Positions 26,632 to 35,921 of a stretch of 37,609 nucleotides of DNA are shown one piece after another. Location: the NCBI GenBank assembly GCA_021813505.1, contig JAKAKI010000002.1, forward strand, positions 1 through 37,609, written 5' to 3'. The stretch comes from a bacterium. Its GTDB lineage: Bacteria > Zixibacteria > MSB-5A5 > WJJR01. The notes under the pieces are model-generated. The model was not told the DNA's origin. It did not search any database and worked only from the letters and a program-made list of their open reading frames with translations. A program made the translations under genes and the position numbers. Each line of letters begins with the position of its first letter. Position 1 is the first letter of the stretch.

Positions 26632-28809
26632 GTGCGTAAGACCGTGGTGTTCCTGGCGTTTGCGCTCGCCTTGGTGGGGATGACGGCCAGTGTCTCGCAG
26701 GCCGACGAGGGAATGTGGCCGCTCTTCTCGCTCGACCAGCTCAACTTCGACAGTCTCGCGGCGCGCGGGCTCAAGCTCAAAGCCGCCGACATCTATAATC
26801 CCAACGGCACCGGCCTCTGGGCAGCGGTCGTCTCGCTCGGCGGCGGCACCGGCAGTTTCGTTTCACCCAACGGACTGATCATCACAAACCATCACGTGGC
26901 CTTCGGCGCGATCCAAAGCCAGAGCACCGCCGAGAATAACTACATCGACAAAGGCTTCCTGGCGCGCACCGCCGCCGATGAAATCCCCGCAATCGGATAC
27001 AATGCCTGGGTGTGCAAGTCGTTTGAAGACGTCACCAAGAAAGTGCTGGGATCGGTGAAGAGCAATGCCACCGATCTCGAACGGTACAAGGCCATTGAGA
27101 AGGCAACCAAGGAAATCATCGCCAAGGCCGAGAAAGGCAAAGACGTCAAATGCCGCGTGGCGGCGTTTGATGAGGGACGCCAGTATATCCTGATAACTTT
27201 CCTCAAGATTCAGGACGTGCGTATTGTGGCGGTCCCGCCGCAGGGAATCGGCAACTACGGCGGCGAAATCGACAACTGGATGTGGCCGCGCCACACCGGC
27301 GACTATTCGTTCCTGCGCGCCTATGTCGCTCCCGATGGCAAGTGCTCTGAGTACTCAAAGGAAAACGTGCCTTACAAGTCGGCGATCTACCTGCCGGTCT
27401 CGGCCGCCCCTTTGAAAGAGGGCGACTTCTCGATGACCCTCGGCTACCCCGGCGGCACCAGCCGGTTCGAGACTTCATTCGGCATCGACGAAGCGCTGAA
27501 TTTCACCTATCCCAGAAGCGTCGCAACCCGCAAGGCCCTGATCGATATCATGGAGAAGGCATCGGCCGAAAACCCCGAATGGAACGTGCGCCTCTCCTCC
27601 CGGATCACCGGGCTGGCGAACTACCTGAAGAACTTCGAGGCGATGATTACCGGCCTGGCCAAGGGTCATGTCCTCGATAAGAAATTGCAGCTCGAGCAGC
27701 AGATGACCGACGCCCTCAAACAAAACCCGGCATTGCAGGCCAAGTACGGCCAGGTTCTGCCGGAACTGAAAGCCCTCTACGAAAAGCACAGCAAGACCCG
27801 CCAGAAGGATGAAGTCCTCGGCTGGCTGGGCCAATCCTCACGATTCTTCGGGTGGAGCAATCAGCTCTACCGCTGGAGTCTGCAGAAAGCCAAAAAAGAC
27901 CTGGATCGTGAACCGGAGTTCATGGAGCGCAACGTCCCCTCAATTCGCCGCGGTCTCAAAGAGGCCCAGGTCAATCTCGTCCCCGAGGTCGACAAACGCC
28001 TATTCACGTATGTGCTTCACCTGGCCATGGCCCTCCCCGCCGACCAGCGCATCGTTCCGCTGGACAAGCTGGTGGGTGACACAACCAAAGTCGGTACCGG
28101 CAAAGCCATCGAGACACTGGTCGATCGTCTCTACTCCAACACCAAACTGGGCACCCTCGATGACCGGATGAAGATGTTCGACATGTCCAATAAGGATCTG
28201 CTGGCACAAAACGACGCCTTCATCGGACTGGCCGCGTCGATGTACGACGATCTGGAAGCCCGCCGCCAGCAGGGGAAGGAATTCGACGGTGCGCATCGGC
28301 GGCTCAGTCCGCAATTGATCGCGGCGTTCCGCGAACTCAAACTCGGCCCGGCGTACCCCGACGCCAACGGCACCATGCGTCTGACCTACGGCTCGATCAA
28401 GGGATACTCGCCGGCCGATGCATCACACTTCGATTGCTTCACGACACTGACCGGCGTGGTGGAGAAGGAAACCGGCCAGGAACCGTTCAACAGCCCGCCC
28501 GCACTGCTGGCGGTGGCCAATGGCCACGACTTCGGCCCGTATCTCGATCCGCATTTGAACGATGTGCCGGTGAATTTCCTCAACGACAACGACACAACCG
28601 GCGGCAGTTCGGGCAGCCCTGTTCTCAACGGCAAAGGCGAACTCACCGGATTGTGTTTCGACGGCAACTATGAAGGCCTCGCGGCTGACTATGAGTTTGA
28701 CGAACGTGTCGCCCGCACGATCAATGTCGATTCGCGGTACATCCTCTTCACGCTCGACAAGGTGATGGGCGCCAAGGAACTGATCGGCGAGATGACAGTT
28801 CGGCGGTAA
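26632..28809 (+). CDS. S46-family dipeptidyl-peptidase (DPP7/DPP11-like)
   Basis: A 725-residue periplasmic or secreted serine exopeptidase. The GTG start at 26632 has GGAGG upstream, and residues 1-24 form a signal peptide ending near SVSQADEG. The catalytic triad is visible: His in GLIITNHHVAFG, Asp in EIDNWMWPRHTGDYSF, and Ser in DTTGGSSGSPVLNGKG. WMWPRHTGDYSFLRAY and DGNYEG are family-typical. S46 enzymes remove dipeptides from peptide N-termini and are known from Bacteroidota, Proteobacteria and others. The residue that sets P1 specificity could not be assigned by eye, so DPP7 and DPP11 are left open. Confidence 0.93.
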   Translation: MRKTVVFLAFALALVGMTASVSQADEGMWPLFSLDQLNFDSLAARGLKLKAADIYNPNGTGLWAAVVSLGGGTGSFVSPNGLIITNHHVAFGAIQSQSTAENNYIDKGFLARTAADEIPAIGYNAWVCKSFEDVTKKVLGSVKSNATDLERYKAIEKATKEIIAKAEKGKDVKCRVAAFDEGRQYILITFLKIQDVRIVAVPPQGIGNYGGEIDNWMWPRHTGDYSFLRAYVAPDGKCSEYSKENVPYKSAIYLPVSAAPLKEGDFSMTLGYPGGTSRFETSFGIDEALNFTYPRSVATRKALIDIMEKASAENPEWNVRLSSRITGLANYLKNFEAMITGLAKGHVLDKKLQLEQQMTDALKQNPALQAKYGQVLPELKALYEKHSKTRQKDEVLGWLGQSSRFFGWSNQLYRWSLQKAKKDLDREPEFMERNVPSIRRGLKEAQVNLVPEVDKRLFTYVLHLAMALPADQRIVPLDKLVGDTTKVGTGKAIETLVDRLYSNTKLGTLDDRMKMFDMSNKDLLAQNDAFIGLAASMYDDLEARRQQGKEFDGAHRRLSPQLIAAFRELKLGPAYPDANGTMRLTYGSIKGYSPADASHFDCFTTLTGVVEKETGQEPFNSPPALLAVANGHDFGPYLDPHLNDVPVNFLNDNDTTGGSSGSPVLNGKGELTGLCFDGNYEGLAADYEFDERVARTINVDSRYILFTLDKVMGAKELIGEMTVRR

Positions 28810-28825
28810 GCTCAGAGTTTTCCTG

Positions 28826-28852
28826 GTAGGGTGCGTGACACACGCACCCTAC
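28826..28852. terminator. 12-bp hairpin after the S46 peptidase gene
   Basis: Perfect stem GTAGGGTGCGTG / CACGCACCCTAC with loop ACA, starting 17 bp after the stop and followed by a pyrimidine-rich TTCTTCCTCCC. It is consistent with an intrinsic terminator, although the T-run is imperfect; a dispersed GTAGGGTGCG palindrome is the alternative. Confidence 0.55.
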
Positions 28853-29260
28853 TTCTTCCTCCCAAAAGAAGTCTTGACAGGTCTGCCGCAGGGGTTCTCT
28901 ATGCGAAGTGACCAATCGATCAATGGTGAAGTGCTCCAAGGAGCTGTCGTGATTAGTCTATTTGAGTCAATTTCGGTGCAATTGACACGACCTATGGCAA
29001 TCCATTGTTTTGAAATGAGTTACACGGTGACGACTGTTTGAGGATGGAGCACCTGCTCACCATCACTCAGAAGATGTCTCAATTGAATCAAAAGGCTCAT
29101 GGAGATATCGCCGTGGAAATCATCCGTAAGGCGTTGAATTCCAATGCGATACCTTCAGCCCTCCAAGGACGGCACAAAGTTTGCACAAGCGGATGTCACC
29201 CGTAGGCCACCTAGCCGTCAACGACGGCCTTGCGCGGCCAGATGCGGGGAGTGAGACCTG
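28853..29260. other. Intergenic region ahead of the efflux operon
   Basis: 408 bp, noticeably less GC-rich than the flanks, between the S46 peptidase and the efflux operon. It should contain the operon promoter. The only open frame of interest is a 53-codon one at 29044-29205. No metal-regulator gene or recognisable metal-responsive operator was found. Confidence 0.5.
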
Positions 29261-30571
29261 ATGAGAATCGTTGCCGTTCCAGTAGATAGAATCCTTCGCC
29301 GAGGCTTAGCCGTTGCGGTGGGGATCCTCATCGCCGGTTCGGCCTCTGTTGGCTCCACCGAATCGGACGGGGCCACAACGCCCGATTCCCTGCCACCGCT
29401 CACACTCAGCGCGGTGGTCGATACGGCGCTCAAAGCGAATGCGCAGCTTCACACGATGCAAGCCCGCTACGAGTCCATGCAGTACCGGTCGGCGCAGGTA
29501 CGAACGCTGCCGAATCCGATGTTTCAATTCGGTGTCATGGACATGACCTCGGGCGGCAATTGGCCCAACACCAGTGAGAAGCGTTTCATGCTCTCCCAGG
29601 ATTTCCCCTGGTTCGGCAAGCGCGGACTGCGGGGCACGGTGGCTGCCAACGAAGCCGACGCGATGAAGCAGGATTACGATGCCATGGTGCGGGAAGTCGT
29701 GATGGCCGCCAAGGAGACCTACTACAGTCTCTACAGCGTGCAGCGCACTCTCGCCATCACCCGCGCCGAGGAGAACCTGCTGGAGGAGATGCGGAGTATC
29801 GCCGAGGCCAAGTATTCCGTCGGCGAAGTGACCCAGCAGGATGTGCTTCAGGCACAGACCGAAATCTCGATGCTCCAGGAGCGTCAGTATGAGCTTGAGC
29901 AAGAGGAGGTGGTCGCCAAAGCCAGGCTCAATCTGCTGCTGAACCGTCGTGCCGACTCTCCGATCGGCTACGCAGTGACCGAACCCCATGGGAAACTCGA
30001 TCGGGCCGCCGATGAGTTGTTCGCCCTCGCCGAGAAGTCCCGTCCGGAAATCAAGCGCGCCCAACTGGACATCAAGAGCCGCGAAGCCGAACGCGCCCTG
30101 ATGAAGAAAGAGTACTTCCCCGATTACCGTCTCGGACTGGAATACCGCAGCTTCCGTTGGGGAACCGACATGGCGATGTTCACGATCGGATTCGATCTCC
30201 CGATCTGGCGCGGCAAATACTCGTCCGGCGTTCGCGAATCCGAGAAGATGATTGAGTCCAGTCAGGCCGGGTTGGAGGCGGCAAGGCAGCAGACCTCCTA
30301 CGATGTGCAGGATGCCCGCTTCAAACTGGCAACAGCCCGCCGCACATTGGAGCTGTACAAGACATCGCTCATTCCCCAGGCGGAAGCCCGTCTCCAGGCC
30401 AGCGAAGCCGGGTATCGCACCGGCAAGGTCAGCTTTCTCGAACTGTTGGAGAGCGAGCGTGTGCTGTTGAACGCGCGCATCATGGCGATCATGGCCGAAG
30501 GAAACGTCGGCATGGAGATGGCACGTTTGGAACGTGCGGTGGGGACGGATTTGTTTCCCACGACACATTGA
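29261..30571 (+). CDS. TolC-family outer-membrane efflux protein (CusC-like)
   Basis: The outer-membrane channel of a tripartite efflux pump. At 436 residues it has a hydrophobic N-terminal signal segment (RGLAVAVGILIAGSASVG) and the two repeated TolC coiled-coil modules: NAQLHTMQARYESMQYRSAQ with LPNPMFQFG in the first, and EARLQASEAGYRTGKVSFLELL in the second. A GAG-containing ribosome-binding site precedes the ATG. It is the first gene of the cusCBA-like operon; cusB follows 25 bp downstream. The lack of an N-terminal Cys suggests it is not lipidated, unlike E. coli CusC. Confidence 0.9.
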   Translation: MRIVAVPVDRILRRGLAVAVGILIAGSASVGSTESDGATTPDSLPPLTLSAVVDTALKANAQLHTMQARYESMQYRSAQVRTLPNPMFQFGVMDMTSGGNWPNTSEKRFMLSQDFPWFGKRGLRGTVAANEADAMKQDYDAMVREVVMAAKETYYSLYSVQRTLAITRAEENLLEEMRSIAEAKYSVGEVTQQDVLQAQTEISMLQERQYELEQEEVVAKARLNLLLNRRADSPIGYAVTEPHGKLDRAADELFALAEKSRPEIKRAQLDIKSREAERALMKKEYFPDYRLGLEYRSFRWGTDMAMFTIGFDLPIWRGKYSSGVRESEKMIESSQAGLEAARQQTSYDVQDARFKLATARRTLELYKTSLIPQAEARLQASEAGYRTGKVSFLELLESERVLLNARIMAIMAEGNVGMEMARLERAVGTDLFPTTH

Positions 30572-30596
30572 TCATCCAGCTCCAATCAGAGGTACT

Positions 30597-32009
30597 ATGG
30601 ATACGATACGAACTCACCAATCCGCCATGAGCAGCCCCCGGCCCGGCAGGTCATCGAGACGATGGCTCTGGATTGTTCTCGGGCTCGCGGCCGTTGTCAT
30701 TGCGGTGGTTGCCATTCGTGGCTTTGGCCCGGCCGGCCACAGCGGCGGCGGCGAACAATACCATTGCCCGATGCATCCCACCGTGGTCTCCGACAAGAAG
30801 GGCGAGTGCCCGATCTGCGGAATGGACCTGGTGCCGATTGAAAAGCCGGGCTCTGGTGCGCAAGCTCAGGCCGTAACGAAAAAAACCCTATACCGCTCGA
30901 CTATGAATCCCAAAGAAGTCAGCGACAAACCCGGCAAGGATGCGATGGGCATGGACATGGTGCCGTTTGAAGTTACTGTCGACGGCGAATCTCCATCTGT
31001 GGCAGGCATGGCGGCGGTCTCCATCACACCGCAAACTCGCCAGATCATGGGATTGAAACTCGGCACAGTTGTCAAGCGCGCGCTCGCGACCGATGTCCGC
31101 ACCTCGGCACTGATCGTCGCGGACGAGGCCCGCCAGTATCACGTGACGGTCAAAACCGAAGGATGGGTCGACAAACTCCTCATTAGCGTCACCGGACAGG
31201 AAGTGAAGAAGGGCGAGCCGCTGCTGACTCTCTACAGTCCGGATCTCGTGTCGGCACAGGAGGAGTATCTGATCGCGCTCAAAGCAAAGAACGCGCCGGG
31301 CGGCGAATCACTACTCGCGGCAACGAAGAGACGCCTGGAGCTGTGGGACATCAGCGATGATCAAATTCGGGAATTGGAGAAGACGGGCACGACGCGCCGC
31401 GACATGACACTCTACGCGCCCGCGAGCGGCATCGTGACCGAGAAGGACGTACTTCCCGGCCAGGAAATCATGCCCGGCGAAATCATCATGACTATTACCG
31501 ACCTCTCCTCCATCTGGGGCGAGGCCGACATTTATCAGTCCGACCTTCAGTTCGTGGCTGTCGGGATGCCGGTCGAATTGTCGCTGCCATACTGGCCGGG
31601 GCAAACGTTCGAAGGCAAAGTCATCTTTGTCTCCCCGACCCTCGATCCCGAAACCCGCACCTTGCGCGCCCGAATTCAGATCCCGAATCCCAACGGGTTG
31701 CTCAAGCCCGGCATGTATGCCGATGCGCGGCTTTTCTATCAACGCGGCGAGAAACTGTGTATCCCCGCCTCGGCTGTGATGTTCAGCGGCAAGGGCAGCT
31801 ACGCATTCAAGGATCTTGGCGACGGACGCTTGATTCCGACGGCGGTCAAGACCGGCGCCAAAGATGGCGACTGGTACGAATTGCTCGATGGCCTGAGCGA
31901 AGGTGACCGGATCGTGGTCTCCGCCAATTTCCTTGTGGATAGTGAATCAAACTTGAAGGCCGCTCTCGAGGCGGTCAGCGCGAGCTCCCAAACCGGAAAC
32001 CAGCAATAG
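30597..32009 (+). CDS. cusB: Periplasmic adaptor subunit of metal RND efflux (CusB-like) with heavy-metal-binding domain
   Basis: A 470-residue membrane-fusion protein linking the RND pump to the outer-membrane channel. RRWLWIVLGLAAVVIAVVAI is an N-terminal membrane anchor. It is followed by a heavy-metal-binding domain YHCPMHPTVVSDKKGECPIC then GMDLVP at 55-80, and a second, Cys-less version, YRSTMNPKEVSDKPGKDAMG then MDMVPFE, at about 99-125. The adaptor core shows the lipoyl-like VDKLLISVTGQEVKKGEPL and LYAPASGIVTEKDVLPGQEI, then a long beta-barrel domain with ARIQIPNPNGLLKPGMYADA. The ATG at 30597 (GAGGT upstream) is preferred to an earlier ATG overlapping the previous gene. Likely cargo is Cu(I)/Ag(I), by family. 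Confidence 0.92.
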   Translation: MDTIRTHQSAMSSPRPGRSSRRWLWIVLGLAAVVIAVVAIRGFGPAGHSGGGEQYHCPMHPTVVSDKKGECPICGMDLVPIEKPGSGAQAQAVTKKTLYRSTMNPKEVSDKPGKDAMGMDMVPFEVTVDGESPSVAGMAAVSITPQTRQIMGLKLGTVVKRALATDVRTSALIVADEARQYHVTVKTEGWVDKLLISVTGQEVKKGEPLLTLYSPDLVSAQEEYLIALKAKNAPGGESLLAATKRRLELWDISDDQIRELEKTGTTRRDMTLYAPASGIVTEKDVLPGQEIMPGEIIMTITDLSSIWGEADIYQSDLQFVAVGMPVELSLPYWPGQTFEGKVIFVSPTLDPETRTLRARIQIPNPNGLLKPGMYADARLFYQRGEKLCIPASAVMFSGKGSYAFKDLGDGRLIPTAVKTGAKDGDWYELLDGLSEGDRIVVSANFLVDSESNLKAALEAVSASSQTGNQQ

Positions 32010-32018
32010 CGGCCAGCC

Positions 32019-35000
32019 ATGCATTCATCGTCCTCCGAAGGTTCCCTGATCAAGAAGTGGATCGCGTTAGCGGCCTCCAACCGCGTGCTGGTGATCATGC
32101 TCACCACCGCAGCGGTCGCCTACGCTTTCTACACGATGCAGAACATCCGCCTGGACGCGATTCCCGATTTGTCGGACACGCAGGTGATCGTCTACACCCG
32201 CTGGGACCGCAGCCCCGACATCATCGAAGATCAAGTCACGTATCCTATCATCACGGCGCTGCTGGGCGCGCCGAAAGTGAAGGCGATTCGCGGTTTCAGC
32301 GACTTCGGTTTCAGCTACGTGTATGTCATCTTCCAGGACGGCACCGACATTTACTGGGCGCGCAGCCGTGTCGTGGAGTATCTCCAGAAGATCACCGGCA
32401 GCCTCCCGTCGGGCGCCAATCCCGAACTCGGCCCCGACGCGACGGGCGTGGGCTGGGTATTCCAGTATGTCCTCAAGGACACGACCGGCAAGCACAGTCT
32501 CGCGGAGTTGCGCAGCTACCAGGACTGGAATCTGCGCTACGCGTTGCAAAGCGTCCCCGGTGTCTCCGAAGTGGCCGGCATCGGCGGTTTCCAGAAGCAG
32601 TACCAGGTGACGGTCGATCCCGCGCGGCTCCAGAACTATGGCCTGAGCGTGATGGAAATCTCCGATGCGATCCGCCGTTCCAATAACGAGGTCGGCGGGA
32701 GGCTCATCGAGTGGAGCGGCCGGGAGTTCATGGTTCGCGCGCGCGGGTACATTCAGAGCACCGACGCGCTGGAGAAAGTCGTTGTCAAAGTCGGCCAGCA
32801 CGGCACACCGGTCCTGTTGCGCGATGTCGCCACGGTCGCACTGGGCCCGCAAATCCGCCGCGGCGTCGCCGATCTCGACGGCGATGGCGACGCGGTCGGC
32901 GCGATTGTGGTGATGCGCCACGGGGAAAACGCGCTCAATGTGATCGAACGCATCAAGCAGAAGATCGAGGAAATCAAGCCGTCCCTGCCCGAAGGTGTGA
33001 CCATCGTTCCCACCTACGACCGTTCGGAGCTAATCCAGGAATCGATCGACAATCTCAAACACGATCTGATCATCGAGATGATCATCGTCAGTCTCGTGAT
33101 CCTGTTCTTTCTGTGGCATATCCCCTCGGCGATTGTGCCGATCATCACGATTCCCATCTCGGTCGTGCTCTGTTTCATCCCCATGTACTACATGGGCATC
33201 ACTTCGAACATCATGAGCCTGGCCGGCGTGGCGATTTCCATCGGTGTCCTGGTGGATGGCGCGATTGTCGAAGTCGAGAACGCGTACAAGAAACTCGAAC
33301 GCTGGAATGAAGGAGGGCGCAAAGGCGACTTCCACAAGATTCGGCTCGAGGCCCTCCAGGAAGTCGGACCCAGCGTCTTCTTCTCTCTTTTGGTGATTGC
33401 CGTCTCTTTCCTGCCGGTCTTCACCCTGCTCGATCAGGAAGGCCGACTCTTCAAACCCCTGGCTTACACGAAGACACTCGCCATCGCCTTAGCGGCCCTT
33501 CTTGCGGTGACGCTCGATCCTGCCGTGCGCATGTTGTTTGCGCGGATGGACAACTTCACGTTTCGCCCGCGCTTCCTTGCTCGCATCACCAACGCGGTTG
33601 TCGTCGGCAAATACTACCCCGAGGAGAAACACCCGGTCAGCCGCGTGCTGTTCGCGATCTACGAAACGCCGTGCCGGTGGGTGCTGAAGTACCCGAAGAC
33701 GGTCATTGTTCTCGCAGTCCTGATCGTGGCGACGACGGTGCCCGTGTATTTGCAATTGGGCCACGAATTCATGCCGCCGCTCAATGAGGGTGTCATCCTC
33801 TATATGCCGACAACGCTACCCGGTCTTTCGGTAACCGAGGCGCAACGTCTCATGCAAACGGAAGATCGTATTCTCAAATCGTTCCCCGAAGTCGTGCGTG
33901 TCTGGGGCAAGGCCGGCCGCGCCGAGACGTCGACCGATCCGGCGCCGTTTTCGATGATGGAAACCACCGTCATGCTCAAACCCAAGGAGCAGTGGCGGCC
34001 CAAGGAGCGGTTCTTCAGCAGCTGGCCGTCACCGTTCCGCGCCGTGCTTGGGAAGTTCTGGCCGGAGCATATTTCCTATGAGGAACTGATCGACGAGCTG
34101 GATCGCGCTGTGCAAATCCCGGGCAATGTCAACGCCTGGACCATGCCGATCAAGGGCCGCATCGACATGCTCACGACCGGGGTGCGCACCCCGATCGGGA
34201 TCAAGATATTCGGCGCCAATTTGGATTCGATCCAGCGCATCGGCGAGCAGATCGAGGCGATCATTCGCCAGGTGCCCGGAACCCGCAGCGTCTTCGCCGA
34301 GCGCGCCAGCGGCGGCTACTTCGTCGACTTCATCCCGAACCGCCTGCAACTCGCCCGCTATGGCCTGACCATCGACGACCTTCAGGGTGTCATCATGACT
34401 GCCATCGGCGGCGAGAACATCACGACCACCATCGAGGGCCGCGAACGATACTCGGTCAATCTGCGCTACCCGCGCGACCTGCGCGCCGATCTCGATCAGT
34501 TGCGCCGTGTGCTGGTCACCGCGAAAGCCGGCGGTATGCAGGGGAGCGGCTCCGGTGGCATGGAGCAAGCAGGTGCTGTTGCTTCCGGTTCGGTTCCAGC
34601 CCAGATACCAATCAGCGAGCTCGCCGATATCGAACTGGTCAATGGCCCTGCCATGATCCGCGACGAGAACGGCATGCTGGCGGGATATGTCTATGTCGAT
34701 ATCGCCGGGCGCGACATCGGCGGGTATGTCGGGGACGCCAAAAAGGAAGTCGGTTCCAAGCTCACCCTTCCCACCGGCTATTCGCTTGTCTGGAGCGGCC
34801 AGTACGAAAACATGCTGCGCGTGCGCGATCGGTTGAAACTCGTGCTGCCGCTGACCATCCTGTTGATCTTCCTGTTGCTCTATGCCAACACCAAGTCATC
34901 GTTCAAAGCGATGATCGTCATGCTCGCGGTGCCGTTCAGTCTGGTGGGCGCCGTCTGGTTCTTGTACTTCCTGGGCTACAATGTTTCGATTGCGGTCTGG

Positions 35001-35378
35001 GTCGGCATGATTGCGCTTGCAGGCTTGGACGCCGAGACCGGTGTCTTCATGCTGTTGTTTCTCGATCTGAGCCATGACGACTACAAGCGTGCCGGCAAAC
35101 TCAAAACCCTGGCCGATCTGCACGAGGCCATCATTCATGGCGCCGTAAGGCGGATCCGTCCGAAGATGATGACCGTGATGGCGGCCGCCATGGGCCTGAT
35201 GCCCATCATGTGGAGCACGGGTACCGGCGCCGACATGATGAAACGCGTCGCCGCACCCATGGTCGGCGGCCTGTTCACCAGTTTCCTCATGGAACTGATG
35301 GTCTATCCGGCGATATACTTACTCTGGCGCCGCAAGGAAGTCAGTCCATCCCGCGACATCACGGCGCAAATACCATGA
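32019..35378 (+). CDS. cusA: Heavy-metal RND efflux transporter (CusA/CzcA family)
   Basis: The inner-membrane pump of a three-part metal exporter. At 1119 residues it is near the family norm. The N-terminal MHSSSSEGSLIKKWIALAAS is followed by DAIPDLSDTQVIVYTRWDRS and IIEDQVTYPIITALLGAPKV, the characteristic opening of HME-RND proteins. Twelve membrane segments are expected; visible are the IEMIIVSLVILFFLWHIPSA block and the C-terminal IAVWVGMIALAGLDAETGV stretch, where Asp/Glu are the proton-relay positions. A Gly/Met-rich loop (GGMQGSGSGGMEQAG) in the second porter domain is possibly a species-specific metal-site feature. The start is 9 bp after cusB. Substrate (Cu/Ag versus Zn/Co) is inferred from the adaptor, not proven. 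Confidence 0.94.
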   Translation: MHSSSSEGSLIKKWIALAASNRVLVIMLTTAAVAYAFYTMQNIRLDAIPDLSDTQVIVYTRWDRSPDIIEDQVTYPIITALLGAPKVKAIRGFSDFGFSYVYVIFQDGTDIYWARSRVVEYLQKITGSLPSGANPELGPDATGVGWVFQYVLKDTTGKHSLAELRSYQDWNLRYALQSVPGVSEVAGIGGFQKQYQVTVDPARLQNYGLSVMEISDAIRRSNNEVGGRLIEWSGREFMVRARGYIQSTDALEKVVVKVGQHGTPVLLRDVATVALGPQIRRGVADLDGDGDAVGAIVVMRHGENALNVIERIKQKIEEIKPSLPEGVTIVPTYDRSELIQESIDNLKHDLIIEMIIVSLVILFFLWHIPSAIVPIITIPISVVLCFIPMYYMGITSNIMSLAGVAISIGVLVDGAIVEVENAYKKLERWNEGGRKGDFHKIRLEALQEVGPSVFFSLLVIAVSFLPVFTLLDQEGRLFKPLAYTKTLAIALAALLAVTLDPAVRMLFARMDNFTFRPRFLARITNAVVVGKYYPEEKHPVSRVLFAIYETPCRWVLKYPKTVIVLAVLIVATTVPVYLQLGHEFMPPLNEGVILYMPTTLPGLSVTEAQRLMQTEDRILKSFPEVVRVWGKAGRAETSTDPAPFSMMETTVMLKPKEQWRPKERFFSSWPSPFRAVLGKFWPEHISYEELIDELDRAVQIPGNVNAWTMPIKGRIDMLTTGVRTPIGIKIFGANLDSIQRIGEQIEAIIRQVPGTRSVFAERASGGYFVDFIPNRLQLARYGLTIDDLQGVIMTAIGGENITTTIEGRERYSVNLRYPRDLRADLDQLRRVLVTAKAGGMQGSGSGGMEQAGAVASGSVPAQIPISELADIELVNGPAMIRDENGMLAGYVYVDIAGRDIGGYVGDAKKEVGSKLTLPTGYSLVWSGQYENMLRVRDRLKLVLPLTILLIFLLLYANTKSSFKAMIVMLAVPFSLVGAVWFLYFLGYNVSIAVWVGMIALAGLDAETGVFMLLFLDLSHDDYKRAGKLKTLADLHEAIIHGAVRRIRPKMMTVMAAAMGLMPIMWSTGTGADMMKRVAAPMVGGLFTSFLMELMVYPAIYLLWRRKEVSPSRDITAQIP

Positions 35379-35440
35379 GAGAACCAACATAGGAAGCGTA
35401 ACCCATCAGCAACCGCTGAGTGATCGGAAGGAGTCGTAAC

Positions 35441-35827
35441 ATGAGAAAACCAATCATCATCCTGGGAGCCGCCACATTCGTGACGGGTTTGCTCCTTGCC
35501 GGATGTGGAAAGCAAACTGAGCAGCAATCCGCCTCAAAGAACGAGAGCCAACCGGCGGCGCAACAGGCGCAGTCGCAGACCCCGCCGGCGCAGGATGCTG
35601 CCAAAACTTACGCAATCGACTGGTGCGTGGTCTCCGGCGAGAAACTCGGCGGAATGGGTCCGGCGGTTGACTACACTTACAAAGGCCGCCAGATCAAGTT
35701 CTGCTGCAAGAGTTGCATCAAGACATTCGAGAAGAACCCGGACAGATTCCTGGCCAAACTCGACTCCGCCGCCGCCGGCCTGATCAAGGCGCCCGCAGCC
35801 GAACCCGAAGCGGGCAGCGGAGGCTGA
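35441..35827 (+). CDS. Lipoprotein with YHS/TRASH-type metal-binding domain
   Basis: A 128-residue protein. The ATG at 35441 has AAGGAG eight bases upstream and opens a lipoprotein signal MRKPIIILGAATFVTGLLLA with lipobox LLAGC (Cys22). A Gln/Ser/Ala-rich linker (about 25-55) leads to a small domain with Cys62 (IDWCVVSGEKLG) and Cys88, Cys89 and Cys92 (FCCKSCIKTFEKNPDRFLAKL), the YHS/TRASH pattern that binds transition metals. It is 62 bp after cusA and probably the last gene of the efflux operon, where it may capture periplasmic copper or silver for the pump. Confidence 0.88.
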   Translation: MRKPIIILGAATFVTGLLLAGCGKQTEQQSASKNESQPAAQQAQSQTPPAQDAAKTYAIDWCVVSGEKLGGMGPAVDYTYKGRQIKFCCKSCIKTFEKNPDRFLAKLDSAAAGLIKAPAAEPEAGSGG

Positions 35828-35859
35828 ACCAACCTGCAAGCGTGAACATCGCCGCAATC

Positions 35860-35898
35860 GTACCGGTCAGCCGCTGGGCTGACCGGTACGTGCGTTTT
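35860..35898. terminator. Strong hairpin terminator between convergent genes
   Basis: Perfect 13-bp stem GTACCGGTCAGCC / GGCTGACCGGTAC with loop GCTG, followed on the plus strand by GTGCGTTTT. It sits 33 bp after the metal-binding lipoprotein stop and 24 bp before the VOC gene end on the other strand, so it can close the efflux operon and, by symmetry, the VOC transcript. Confidence 0.8.
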
Positions 35899-35921
35899 GG
35901 GGAAATCAACCAGGACGCGTA

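Noticed and set aside
29306-30568. Minus-strand 420-codon frame opposite the outer-membrane efflux gene
   Set aside because: Antisense to a clear TolC-family protein with signal peptide and coiled-coil repeats.
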